The notes beneath the pieces are model-generated. The model made no database searches. It was given only the letters and a program-made list of their open reading frames with translations, and was not told the origin of the DNA. A stretch of DNA of 64,000 bases from assembly GCA_020848455.1 (NCBI GenBank), contig JADLAB010000269.1, positions 1 to 64,000 on the forward strand, read 5' to 3'. This DNA is from Polyangiaceae bacterium. GTDB lineage: Bacteria > Myxococcota_A > Polyangia > Polyangiales > Polyangiaceae. Position numbers and translations under genes: made by a program. Shown in pieces: positions 11,817-19,327 of this stretch. Every line of letters begins with the position of its first letter. Position 1 is the first letter of the stretch.

Positions 11817-13211
11817 ATGCAGTTGGAGCTCATCGCACCGGCGAGCGAGGACTCGACGTACCTGCCGCGCATGGGGCTCGGCATCCTCGCGGCCCTGACG
11901 CCGCCCGACGTCGAGGTCGTCTACACGGACGACGTCGTCAGGCCCTTCGACGTCGCGCGCGACGTGAAGGACGTCGATCTCGTCGGCATCAGCGTCGACA
12001 GCAAGACGGCGCGCCGCAGCTACGACATCGCCGCCGCCTACCGCCGGCGCGGCGTCAAGGTGGTGCTCGGCGGCATCCACCCGACAGCCATGCCCGAGGA
12101 GGCGCTCGAGCACGCCGACGCCGTGGTGGCGGGCGAGGCGGACGTCGTGTGGCCCGAGGTGCTCGCCGACTTTCGCCGCGGCGCGCTCGGGCGGCTCTAC
12201 CGGCCGGAGCTGCCCGATCTCGCGCGCATGCCGGACGCGCGCCGCGACCTCTTCCGCTCGAAGAAGTACATCCCCTTCCAGGTCGTGCAGACCATGCGCG
12301 GTTGCCCCTACCCGTGCGAGTTCTGCAGCGTGTCGACCGCCAACGGCAAGACCTTCCGCTTTCGCCCCGTCGCGAACGTCGTGCGCGAGCTCGAGTCGCT
12401 CGGCAAGCTCGTGCTCTTCGCCGACGACAACGTGATGATCCACCGCACCTACTCGCGGCCGCTCTTCGAGGCGATGACGCCGCTCGGCAAGCACTGGATC
12501 GGGCAGTGCTCGCTCGCGGCCGTCAAGGAGCTCGCCAACGTGAAGCTCATGGCAGAGAGCGGCTGCAAGGCGCTCTTCATCGGCTTCGAGAGCATCGACG
12601 AGGAGACGGTGCGCCACACCGGCAAGCGCCAGAACCGACCCGCGGCCTACCGCGACATCATCGCGATGCTGCACGACCACGGCATCAGCGTGTGGGGCAG
12701 CTTCGTGTTCGGCTTCGACACCGACCGGCCGAGCGTGTTCGAGCGCACGGTCGAGGAGGCCATCGCGATGAAGCTCACCATGGCGTCCTTCGCGCTCTTG
12801 ACGCCGTACCCGGGCACGCCGCTCTACGCGCGGCTCCTGTCGGAGGGGCGCCTCACCGACCCGAGGTGGTGGATGCGCCGCGACCACGACGCGGGCTCGC
12901 CCTACTTCGTGCCGCGCCACATGTCGCGCGAGACGCTGCGCGCCGGGTGGGTCCAGGCGTGGACCGACTTCTACTCGTACCGGTCCATCTGGGACCGCTT
13001 CACGGTGCGCGCGGCCTCGAGCTGGATCCAGACGCTCGGCTACTTCCCCCTCAACCTGCTGCAGCGGCAGCTCGCGCACCACAAGATCGCCGGCGGCCAG
13101 CAGCGCCACCGCGCCCGCGTGGAGCCCGAGGTGCCGTCCCCGGAGCCGCCCTCGGCCGTCGCGACGCCCGGTGCCGGCGCGGTCGCGCGGCGCCTTCCGA
13201 TCGCGCGCTGA
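11817..13211 (+). CDS. B12-binding domain radical SAM enzyme
   Basis: A 464-residue protein of the cobalamin-binding radical SAM class. Residues 1-135 form the B12-binding fold (GISVDSKTAR, VVLGGIHPTAMPEEAL). The radical SAM domain follows, with the cluster motif CPYPCEFC (CxxxCxxC) at about 163-170, then GFESIDEETV and SFVFGFDTD. The C-terminal part (FALLTPYPGTPL, then the Trp-rich FYSYRSIW) resembles the DUF4070-type tail. Members methylate or rearrange unactivated carbons in lipid, hopanoid or cofactor synthesis; the substrate cannot be read here. The ribosome site GAGGGGAGA lies before the ATG. No pathway partner is adjacent. Confidence 0.9.
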   Translation: MQLELIAPASEDSTYLPRMGLGILAALTPPDVEVVYTDDVVRPFDVARDVKDVDLVGISVDSKTARRSYDIAAAYRRRGVKVVLGGIHPTAMPEEALEHADAVVAGEADVVWPEVLADFRRGALGRLYRPELPDLARMPDARRDLFRSKKYIPFQVVQTMRGCPYPCEFCSVSTANGKTFRFRPVANVVRELESLGKLVLFADDNVMIHRTYSRPLFEAMTPLGKHWIGQCSLAAVKELANVKLMAESGCKALFIGFESIDEETVRHTGKRQNRPAAYRDIIAMLHDHGISVWGSFVFGFDTDRPSVFERTVEEAIAMKLTMASFALLTPYPGTPLYARLLSEGRLTDPRWWMRRDHDAGSPYFVPRHMSRETLRAGWVQAWTDFYSYRSIWDRFTVRAASSWIQTLGYFPLNLLQRQLAHHKIAGGQQRHRARVEPEVPSPEPPSAVATPGAGAVARRLPIAR

Positions 13212-13284
13212 GGCGCGGTTCCGCGCGCCGCTCGGCCGCGAGGGGACACTGGCGCTGAGCGGCCGGCGGCGGTATGTCGGGCCC

Positions 13285-13935
13285 ATGAGCGACCGCCAGG
13301 GCGACAAGCTGCCTCCGAAGAAGGACGTCGCGCTCGCGCTTCTCCAGGGTCCGAGCCTCTACGTGCACCTCGACCCGCGGCGCGATGCCGTGGTCGTGCC
13401 CAAGCACTTCAAGGGCCAGCCGCAGCTCGTGCTCCAGGTCGGCCTGCACATGGCCGTGAAGATCCCGGACCTCGTGGTCGACGAGGAGGGGATCTCCTGC
13501 ACGCTGTCCTTCAATCGCTCGCCCTTCTGGTGCAGCCTGCCGTGGCACGCCGTGTACGCGCTCGTCGGCGAGGACCACCGCGGGATGGTGTGGCCCGACA
13601 GCGTGCCGCCCGAGATCCTGGCGCAGTCGCCGGCGCCGAAGCTGCGCGCCGTCGACGAGAAGAAGCCACGCAAGCGCGCGCCGCGTGGGGCTGCCCGCCC
13701 GGCGCCGGCCCGCGCCGAGGACGACGCCGCGCGCGTGACGCGTCCGGAGCCGCGTCCGGTACCGGTGCCCGTGCCGGTGCCCGCGCCGGCGCCGGCCCTG
13801 GCGCGCGTCGACGAGCCCGCGCGCGCGCAGGCCGAGGCCGAGGCGCGGCCCACGCCTCCGACGACGCGCGCGCCCATGGTCGGCAAGGGCGCCAAGAAGC
13901 GCGAGCTGCCGCCGTATCTGCGGGTCGTGAAGTAG
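13285..13935 (+). CDS. sspB: ClpXP adaptor SspB family protein
   Basis: A 216-residue SspB-type adaptor. The start MSDRQGDKL was chosen because the upstream extension is Arg-rich and lacks family similarity. The SspB fold fills about 10-110 (YVHLDPRRDAVVVP, GISCTLSFN, FWCSLPWHAVYALV), the part that binds ssrA-like peptides. A Pro/Ala/Arg-rich flexible linker with a PVPVPVPVP run follows. The protein ends in LRVVK, the same five residues that end E. coli SspB and form its ClpX-docking (XB) peptide. This supports delivery of tagged substrates to ClpXP. Confidence 0.9.
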   Translation: MSDRQGDKLPPKKDVALALLQGPSLYVHLDPRRDAVVVPKHFKGQPQLVLQVGLHMAVKIPDLVVDEEGISCTLSFNRSPFWCSLPWHAVYALVGEDHRGMVWPDSVPPEILAQSPAPKLRAVDEKKPRKRAPRGAARPAPARAEDDAARVTRPEPRPVPVPVPVPAPAPALARVDEPARAQAEAEARPTPPTTRAPMVGKGAKKRELPPYLRVVK

Positions 13936-14005
13936 GGCGCGGGCCCCCGGACCTCGCGGGCCACGCACCTTTTCGGCGCGCCGAGCGCGAGTTGACGCGG
14001 GCCGT

Positions 14006-14027
14006 ATACTGAGCGCATGCTCAGTAT
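14006..14027. promoter_or_regulatory. Perfect palindrome at the start of the 56-residue gene
   Basis: Arms ATACTGAGC and GCTCAGTAT (9 bp each, perfect) flank GCAT and end 3 bp before the ATG at 14031. The left arm overlaps a TATACT box at 14005-14010 that could serve as a -10. The right half contains a five-codon frame (ATG at 14017, MLSIP) whose stop overlaps the next ATG. It could be a repressor operator or a leader hairpin. Confidence 0.6.
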
Positions 14028-14030
14028 CCC

Positions 14031-14201
14031 ATGAACCTCCTCCTCCAGGCGCTGCTGCAGGCCATCGAGGATCTGGCGCGCGCCAAGGGCGTCCGCAGGT
14101 TCAGGGTCGGCTGCAAGCGCAACGCGAAGGGCGAGCTCGTCATCGCGCTCGTCGTGTACGACGAGGACGGCCCCCTCGGCCGCGCCTGCGAGCTCGAGTG
14201 A
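14031..14201 (+). CDS. Small protein of unknown function (56 aa)
   Basis: Begins MNLLLQALLQAIEDLARAKG, predicted helical and amphipathic, then a basic stretch RFRVGCKRNAKG and a beta-like GELVIALVVYDEDG. Third codon positions are almost all G or C, as in its neighbours, which supports real coding. No classical ribosome binding site is seen; initiation may depend on the overlapping ATGA with the five-codon leader frame at 14017, or the mRNA may be nearly leaderless. I do not recognise a family. Confidence 0.6.
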   Translation: MNLLLQALLQAIEDLARAKGVRRFRVGCKRNAKGELVIALVVYDEDGPLGRACELE

Positions 14202-14280
14202 GCCGCCGCGAGACGGAGCGCCGCCCACACCCGCGTTGACGGCCCCGCTGGCGCTCGGTCATGCTGGAGGCAACCCGCCC

Positions 14281-15249
14281 ATGGACAGAGCGACGTGCGA
14301 ACGACTCGACCTCGAGGCCCTCGAGCCGGGCGTGCTGCACCGGCTGCGCGTCGGGCTCATCCAGGACGGCGCCGGCAGCACCCTGTCGGTGCCCGTGATC
14401 GTCAAGCGCAGCGCGACCCCGGGCCCGGTGGTCGGTATCACCGCGGCGATCCACGGCAACGAGCTCAACGGCATCCCCGTCATCCACCGCATCGCGCGCA
14501 GCCAGCAGGTGGCCGAGCTGCGGCGCGGCACCGTGGTGCTGGTGCCGATCCTCAACGTGCCCGGCTACCTGCGCAACCAGCGCGAGTTCCACGACGGCGT
14601 CGATCTCAACCGCATCATGCCCGGCCGGCCGCAGGGCACCTCGGCGCAGATCTACGCCCACGAGCTCATGGAGCGGGTGGTGAGCTGCTTCGAGTACCTC
14701 ATCGATCTGCACACCGCGAGCTTCGGCCGCGCCAATGCCTTCTACGTGCGCGCCGACATGACCGCGCCCGTGACCGCGCACATGGCCCGGCTCGCGCGCC
14801 CGCAGATCATCGTGAACAACACCGGCGGCGACGGCACCTTGCGCTCGGCCGCCGCGGCGCGCGGGATCCACGCGATCACGGTCGAGGTGGGCGATCCGCA
14901 GCGCTTCCAGCACGGACTCATCCGCAACTCGCGGCTCGGCATCGTCGAGGTGCTCGAGCACCTCGGCATGGTGCCCGACATCGAGGATCCGGACGCCGCC
15001 GAGACCGTCGAGTGCAAGCGCTCGTACTGGACCTACACCGATGCCGGCGGCCTGCTCGACGTCTCGCCGCAGGTCTGCGACCGCGTGAAGCAGGGTGATC
15101 CGGTCGCCGAGCTCTGCGACGTGTGGGGTGACGTCAAGGTGGTGTACCGCGCCCCCGAGGACGGCATCATCATCGGCAAGAGCACGAACCCGGTGGCCCA
15201 CACCGGCTCGCGCATCGTGCACGTCGGCGTCGTGGGCGCGGCCGGCTGA
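14281..15249 (+). CDS. Succinylglutamate desuccinylase/aspartoacylase family metallohydrolase
   Basis: A 322-residue member of the AstE/AspA zinc carboxypeptidase-like family. The ATG at 14281 has GGAGG 10 nt upstream and is preferred to the upstream TTG. Zinc ligands fit HGNE (His about 58, Glu about 61) and the His in IDLHTAS (about 143). The general base is likely the Glu in ITVEVGDP. The C-terminal beta domain (YRAPEDGIIIGKS) matches family members. The enzyme cleaves an N-acyl amino acid amide or similar; the substrate is unknown. No arginine-degradation (ast) genes lie nearby, so a housekeeping AstE role is not supported. Confidence 0.85.
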   Translation: MDRATCERLDLEALEPGVLHRLRVGLIQDGAGSTLSVPVIVKRSATPGPVVGITAAIHGNELNGIPVIHRIARSQQVAELRRGTVVLVPILNVPGYLRNQREFHDGVDLNRIMPGRPQGTSAQIYAHELMERVVSCFEYLIDLHTASFGRANAFYVRADMTAPVTAHMARLARPQIIVNNTGGDGTLRSAAAARGIHAITVEVGDPQRFQHGLIRNSRLGIVEVLEHLGMVPDIEDPDAAETVECKRSYWTYTDAGGLLDVSPQVCDRVKQGDPVAELCDVWGDVKVVYRAPEDGIIIGKSTNPVAHTGSRIVHVGVVGAAG

Positions 15250-15257
15250 GGCGCCGC

Positions 15258-15725
15258 TCAGCCGCCGAACACCACCGTGCAGACGCCGCCCGCCGGCCCG
15301 CTGTCGCAGAAGCCCGCTCCCGTGGGCGGACACCACTCGCAGAGCCACGGCCCGCACCCGAGCGCGGTCCACGCGTCGTAGGCCGCGAGCGCCGTGGCGA
15401 CCGCGTCCGGGTGCTTCTCGTTGGCGAGCACCTGGCAGTCGCAGAAGTCGCGGACGAAGGCCGTGCCGTCGCACTGCGCCACGGGCGCCAGCGGGTCGCA
15501 CGCCACCGCCGCGTCGAGGGCCTGCTGCAGGGCCTGCTGCAGGCCGTCACAGGTGGTCGCCGTCGTCGTGGTGGTCGTCGTCGTCGTGGTCGAGGTGGTG
15601 CCGCCGCCCGCCCCGCCGGTGCCGGTGTCGGCGTCGATGACGGCCTTGCCGCCGCAAGCCGCCACCGCCGCACCGCCGCAAGCCGCCAAGGAGAGCCGGA
15701 CCCAGAAGCCAGTCGCGTACCGCAT
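15258..15725 (-). CDS. Small cysteine-rich lipoprotein with poly-Thr linker
   Basis: 155 residues. The signal peptide ends in LSLAAC (Cys 16) or AAVAAC (Cys 24), so the exact lipid-bearing Cys is uncertain. A Gly/Thr linker with ten threonines in a row follows, then a globular domain of about 95 residues with eight cysteines (CDGLQQAL, DFCDCQVL, CGPWLCEWC). The cysteines suggest a disulfide-bonded fold outside the cytoplasm. No named family is recognised. It is convergent with the aspartoacylase-like gene, 8 bp apart. Confidence 0.8.
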   Translation of the reverse strand: MRYATGFWVRLSLAACGGAAVAACGGKAVIDADTGTGGAGGGTTSTTTTTTTTTTATTCDGLQQALQQALDAAVACDPLAPVAQCDGTAFVRDFCDCQVLANEKHPDAVATALAAYDAWTALGCGPWLCEWCPPTGAGFCDSGPAGGVCTVVFGG

Positions 15726-15772
15726 GGCGGCATCCTAGCCCCAAATCGAGCGATGAGCGTTGGGTGCAGTTC

Positions 15773-15874
15773 TCAGTTTTCAGCCGTCAGCCGTCAGCCG
15801 CGAGAGCAGGGCCGCGAGCGCTCGGCATGCCGTTTCTCTCCGAGCTGAAAGCTGATGGCTGATTGCTGACGGCT
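15773..15874. repeat. Inverted arrays of 7-bp repeats (TCAGNNN)
   Basis: Left array 15773-15800: four heptamers on the plus strand (TCAGTTT then three TCAGCCG). Right array 15844-15874: four heptamers of the same family on the minus strand (plus-strand reading GCTGAAA, GCTGATG, GCTGATT, GCTGACG). The arms can pair across 43 bp. The whole stretch 15726-16042 (317 bp) has no gene I can support and is visibly richer in A/T than its flanks. Confidence 0.8.
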
Positions 15875-16042
15875 CAAGCGCAAACAAACCGGGATTCGCA
15901 CCCATGAGCGCTTGGCAGCTCGCCGACCTGCGCCGCGACGGAGGGCCGGCGGTCGCCCACCCGAGCCGCATCTCTTTTGTCCACCCCCCACCGGTGCCTG
16001 CGAATAGTCTCCTGAGGACCTACCGAGGCCACTGGTGCCGAC

Positions 16043-16333
16043 GTGCCTGCGCGACGAGCCATGCGTTCCAGTCGAGTCGAATCGCCGCCTGCCGAGGCGC
16101 TCGGCGAGCTGCTCGAACGTGTCGGTACGCTGCCGCTCGAGCGCGCGATCGCCATCGCCAGGGACGCGCTCGACGGCCTCGGGTACGCGCACGAGCGTGG
16201 CCTGGTCCACCGCGACGTGAAACCCGGGAACCTCTTCGTGTGCGCGCCCGACGAGCAGGACAGGGTGGCGCGGGAGCGCACGGTGGTCATGATGCACGCC
16301 CCGAGCGATGGCGAGGAGCCCGATGGCGACTGA
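16043..16333 (+). pseudogene. Truncated Ser/Thr kinase remnant joined to a duplicated tail
   Basis: GTG at 16043 (or ATG at 16061). The fragment holds only the part before and including the catalytic loop of a Hanks kinase (LPLERAIAIARDALDGLGYA, then HERGLVHRDVKPGNLF). The ATP-binding N-lobe, DFG and APE segments are missing, so it cannot be an active kinase. After about 20 residues it runs into a tail ending SDGEEPDGD that is shared with the next gene. The junction suggests a deletion or recombination that fused a kinase gene to the end of another copy of that unit. The stop overlaps the next start by 11 bp. It could still be translated. Confidence 0.65.
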
Positions 16334-16342
16334 GCCCGCCGA
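16290..16342 (+). repeat. Stop/start junction repeat, copy A
   Basis: A 53-bp segment repeated at 17272-17324 with only a few substitutions. It encodes the tail MHAPSDGEEPDGD of one frame and the head MATEPAD of the next, which overlap by 11 bp. Confidence 0.9.
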
Positions 16343-17315
16343 TGTGGTCTCGGACCCCCGACCTGCCGCGCCCGCGGAGTCCTCGGGCGATGACGGTGGT
16401 TGCGCGATCTGCGGAAACGTGCGCTGGCGACGCGGCGCGGGGCTCCCGTGCAAGGCCTGCAGCTTCGCGATGCAGGAGGCGTACCCATCCGTGGCGTCGG
16501 GACTCGGACCGTACCGCAAACCGGAACGTGACGGTGCCGAGCGCCGGGTCGTCACCCTCGCGGTGCGTGAACGTCACTGCAACGGGGACTGGCGGGGCCG
16601 TGTCCAGGGCGCGTTCCTCTTTCTCGCTGGCCTTCTCTTGGTGTCGGCGGTCGACCTCGCCGCTCGGGTGGAGCCCATCGTGGTGAGCGGCGAGCCGGGC
16701 CTCGGAACCGTGGCGTGGGTGTTTGGCGTGTGCAGCGGGGTCTGCGCGCTCGTCTTTGCAGGCTCGTACCTTCAATTCGTGAGCCGCCTCGTCCTGATCA
16801 TCACTGACGGCTCGGTGAGTCGGCGCACCGGCCTGATCTCCACACTCCGCGATCTCGGCCGCGTCCTGCTGAGTCCCGGCGACGGCGTGGAGGTCCGCAG
16901 AGTGGCGCGCGGCGATGAGATCGTGACCCGCGTCGACCCCGCGGCCGCGGAGTCCCGAGCGCGGGCGGCCATCGGCACGGTGCTCCGAGGCCTCGACAGG
17001 GCCCTCCAGGCACTGCCCGGCGCCGTGCGCTGGTGCCAGACGCAGCTCCGCGGCGAGCCAGTACCGCACCCACCGATGTGGGCGGTCACCCTGTGCCGGC
17101 CCGACGCGGACGACGTCACCCTCCTCACGCTCGAGAACGAGAAGTGGGCCAACGCCTGGGCGCGGCTGCTGCGCCGCGAGATCGCGCGCGCGGTCGGGGC
17201 GGACGCCACCACCGGCGCCGGAGCGGACGAGCCGGTTCGGCCTCGCGTGGACGCCGACGACGCCGACGGCGTGATGCACGCCCCGAGCGACGGCGAGGAG
17301 CCGGATGGCGACTGA
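16323..17315 (+). CDS. Zinc-ribbon membrane protein of unknown function
   Basis: 330 residues. The ATG at 16323 (MATEPAD) overlaps the preceding frame's stop. Order: a disordered head, a zinc-ribbon-like CAICGN plus CKAC motif (about 30-50), two membrane helices (about 100-120 and 135-165; AFLFLAGLLLVSAV and WVFGVCSGVCALVF), a basic cytosolic-looking part, then a segment LLTLENEKWANAWARLLRRE (about 270-290) and an acidic tail ending DGEEPDGD. That segment recurs in the short gene downstream, so part of this unit has been duplicated. I do not recognise the family. Confidence 0.7.
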   Translation: MATEPADVVSDPRPAAPAESSGDDGGCAICGNVRWRRGAGLPCKACSFAMQEAYPSVASGLGPYRKPERDGAERRVVTLAVRERHCNGDWRGRVQGAFLFLAGLLLVSAVDLAARVEPIVVSGEPGLGTVAWVFGVCSGVCALVFAGSYLQFVSRLVLIITDGSVSRRTGLISTLRDLGRVLLSPGDGVEVRRVARGDEIVTRVDPAAAESRARAAIGTVLRGLDRALQALPGAVRWCQTQLRGEPVPHPPMWAVTLCRPDADDVTLLTLENEKWANAWARLLRREIARAVGADATTGAGADEPVRPRVDADDADGVMHAPSDGEEPDGD

Positions 17316-17324
17316 CCCGGCCGA
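17272..17324 (+). repeat. Stop/start junction repeat, copy B
   Basis: Second copy of the 53-bp junction at 16290-16342, again holding a TGA that overlaps a new ATG (17305, MATDPAD). Here the frame opened by the ATG is not the frame of the conserved downstream segment, so this copy looks frameshifted. Confidence 0.9.
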
Positions 17325-17386
17325 CCTCGCGCCGGAGGGCGGAGCACACGGCGCCGCCGTGGCAAGGTGTGGCGCCGCCGAAGCGC

Positions 17387-17677
17387 ATGGAGCAAGGCAC
17401 GGGCTCGACCGGCGCGGTGCCCCTCCTCTCTCGGTGGCTGCGCAGGCTCGACCGCGCGCGCGAGAGACAGGAGCGCCGGCAGCGCGAGGCGTTCAAGGAC
17501 ATCGCGGTGCATCCCAGGCAGAAGCTCCATTGCGTAACTCTGCACGGCCGCAACGTCGAGGTGGTGCTCCTTGCCCTCGAGAACAAGAAGTGGGCTAATG
17601 CCTGGGCGCGCCTCCTGCGCCGCGAGATCGCCCGCGCGGTCGGGGAAGCGCCGGGCGCAGATCCCCTGACGGGCTAA
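17387..17677 (+). CDS. Short paralogue of the upstream membrane protein's C-terminal segment
   Basis: 96 residues starting MEQGTGSTG. The second half carries LLALENKKWANAWARLLRRE, nearly identical to residues about 270-290 of the 330-residue protein upstream, preceded by the basic amphipathic WLRRLDRARERQERRQREAF. It lacks the zinc ribbon and membrane helices. It may be the 3' remnant of a frameshifted second copy rather than an independent gene: the duplicated head MATDPAD at 17305 is in another frame. Its stop overlaps the arfB stop by 4 bp. Confidence 0.5.
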   Translation: MEQGTGSTGAVPLLSRWLRRLDRARERQERRQREAFKDIAVHPRQKLHCVTLHGRNVEVVLLALENKKWANAWARLLRREIARAVGEAPGADPLTG

Positions 17678-18105
17678 TCCTCGCGCCCGCCGCCTCGGCG
17701 CTCCCGCTTGCGCTCCGCCTGGTGTTGCTTGTCCCCGAGGCGGCGCTCGCGTGCGGCGCGCGACGGTCGGGTGGGGCGCCGGCGCTTGGGCACGACGAGG
17801 GCCCGCGCGACGAGCGCCGCGAGCTTGGCGCGAGCGTCCTCGAGGTTCTGCCCGCGGTAGCGCGTGAGCTGGCTCACGACGACGAGCTGCCCCGTGGCGT
17901 CGAGCCGGCCGCGCGCGAGCTCGGCGAGGCGCTTCTTCACGGCGGGCTCGAGCGCGAGCGTGTGGGCGAGGTCGAAGCGCAGCTCGACCTTGGTCGACAG
18001 CTTGTTGACGTTCTGACCACCCGGTCCGCTCGCGCGCGCGGCGGTCCAGCTGAGGTCCGCGGCCGGGATGACGACGCCCGGCGAGACGACGAGGTCCTCG
18101 GTCAC
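17674..18105 (-). CDS. arfB: Alternative ribosome-rescue factor ArfB (peptidyl-tRNA hydrolase)
   Basis: 143 residues, matching ArfB/YaeJ length. The GTG at 18105 overlaps the upstream stop (GTGA). The catalytic GGQ motif is in ARASGPGGQNVNK, followed by STKVELRFD. The C-terminal tail is rich in Arg and Lys (KRRRPTRPSRAARERR, then HQAERKRERR), as needed to reach into the empty mRNA channel. It releases peptides from stalled ribosomes that lack a stop codon. The overlap with the 390-residue unknown protein implies translational coupling. Confidence 0.92.
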   Translation of the reverse strand: MTEDLVVSPGVVIPAADLSWTAARASGPGGQNVNKLSTKVELRFDLAHTLALEPAVKKRLAELARGRLDATGQLVVVSQLTRYRGQNLEDARAKLAALVARALVVPKRRRPTRPSRAARERRLGDKQHQAERKRERRGGGRED

Positions 18106-19274
18106 GGCGTCCTCCGCGCGGGGTGCGTGCGGGGCAGCGCGTCCGCGCCCGCGACGCTGCGCCAGTGGGCGCGCAGCATCAGGGCGCCGATGACGTCCTC
18201 CTCGATGGCGTCGCGGCGCTTGTAGCCGAGCGCGAGGTAGCGGATGAGCTCCGCGAAGGTCGGGCCCGCCGGCGCCACGCTGCCGTCCGCGGCCACGAGC
18301 ACGAGCGCCTCGCCGTCGGGGGCGAGGGCGAGCCAGCGCTCGGCCGTGCGCGCCGCGCCGAGGGCGCTCGGGTGCAGCGTCGCGATGGGCAGCAGGCCCG
18401 CGCAGGGCGCCCGCTGCCAGCGCGGGTCCGCGTCGAGGGCCGCGAGCTCGGGCGCGCGCGCGAAGTGGAGCGTGCCGACGACCCTGCCGATGGCGAGCTC
18501 GCGGTAGAGGTCGCTCGGGTCGGCGGGGTCGCTCCAGTCGTAGCTCCGGACGAAGGCCGCGTAGCTCGCCGCCGGCGCGACTCCCGCGACGCGCTCGGGG
18601 AGCGCGAAGGCCCCGCGCCCGTCCCGGCGCCCGAGCACGGCGACGAGCGCGCGCGTCTCCTCCGCGACGGCCTCGGGGTCGGCGGCGCACAGGCGCACGG
18701 CGACCCGCCGCTCCGCCTCGAAGAGCGCGCGCACGAGCGCGGGCACGACCGGGACGCCGAGCTCGCGCGCGAGGAAGGTCGAGCCGCGGTGCGGGCGCAC
18801 CACGCGCTCGGCCGCGGCGTCGTCGTCCGGGAGCGCGAGCGGCGTGACGCGCGTCTCGTCGGCCGTGCCGACGCCGGCCTCGAGCCCGTCCTCGCCCTCG
18901 CGCACGAAGTGCCGCGTGGCGCCCTCGGGACCGAAGCGGTAGCCGTCGTCGAGCCAGGTGTCGTCGGCGTAGACGAGCGCGTAGACGACCGCGTCCGGGC
19001 TCGCGGCGTCGCGCACGCACAGGCCCGGCGGCAGCTCCTCCTCGAAGAGGTCGGCCGCGTGGTCGAGCTCCTCGAACGCGCCCGCCGCACCGCGCTGCCG
19101 AGCGCCGCTCTCGTAGAAGGCCACCGCCCAGCCAGGCAGAGCCGCGAGCTCGCCCACCGTGAGCCGCGGCGCCTCGAGGTCGAACCCCGCGAGGGCCACG
19201 GCGAAGCCATGCGACAGGGCGCGCTCGGAGACGGCGCTCGGTCGGTAGAGGACGGCGGCAAACGACGTGGACAT
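18102..19274 (-). CDS. Hypothetical protein upstream of arfB
   Basis: 390 residues, starting MSTSFAAVLYRPSA. No signal peptide or membrane helix, so cytosolic. It is acidic, mixed alpha/beta and Trp-containing (SYDWSDPADPSDLYREL). I recognise no family; the final LALAPDGEALVLVAADGS region only faintly recalls knob-like SUKH domains, and I do not claim this. The GTGA overlap with arfB suggests joint regulation. A perfect 13-bp hairpin sits 11 bp before the ATG and could control expression. Confidence 0.8.
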   Translation of the reverse strand: MSTSFAAVLYRPSAVSERALSHGFAVALAGFDLEAPRLTVGELAALPGWAVAFYESGARQRGAAGAFEELDHAADLFEEELPPGLCVRDAASPDAVVYALVYADDTWLDDGYRFGPEGATRHFVREGEDGLEAGVGTADETRVTPLALPDDDAAAERVVRPHRGSTFLARELGVPVVPALVRALFEAERRVAVRLCAADPEAVAEETRALVAVLGRRDGRGAFALPERVAGVAPAASYAAFVRSYDWSDPADPSDLYRELAIGRVVGTLHFARAPELAALDADPRWQRAPCAGLLPIATLHPSALGAARTAERWLALAPDGEALVLVAADGSVAPAGPTFAELIRYLALGYKRRDAIEEDVIGALMLRAHWRSVAGADALPRTHPARRTP

Positions 19275-19284
19275 GTGGTCTCGA

Positions 19285-19318
19285 GCGAGACTTTCGCCCT
19301 CTCGTGCGAAAGTCTCGC
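19285..19318. terminator. Perfect 13-bp inverted repeat between two minus-strand genes
   Basis: Arms GCGAGACTTTCGC and GCGAAAGTCTCGC around an 8-nt loop. On the minus strand it follows the lipoprotein stop (19328) and precedes the ATG at 19274. There is no T-run, so it may be a hairpin terminator of the lipoprotein gene, or an operator or RNA hairpin for the hypothetical protein-arfB pair. Confidence 0.6.
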
Positions 19319-19327
19319 GGCTACGAG

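Noticed and set aside
15773-15874. CRISPR array
   Set aside because: The repeats are 7 bp, contiguous and inverted between halves; there are no spacers and no cas genes.
17305-17598. A 97-codon frame starting MATDPAD
   Set aside because: Only the first residues resemble the paralogue; the rest is Ala/Arg-rich without features, and the conserved segment is in a different frame. Treated as a frameshifted copy.
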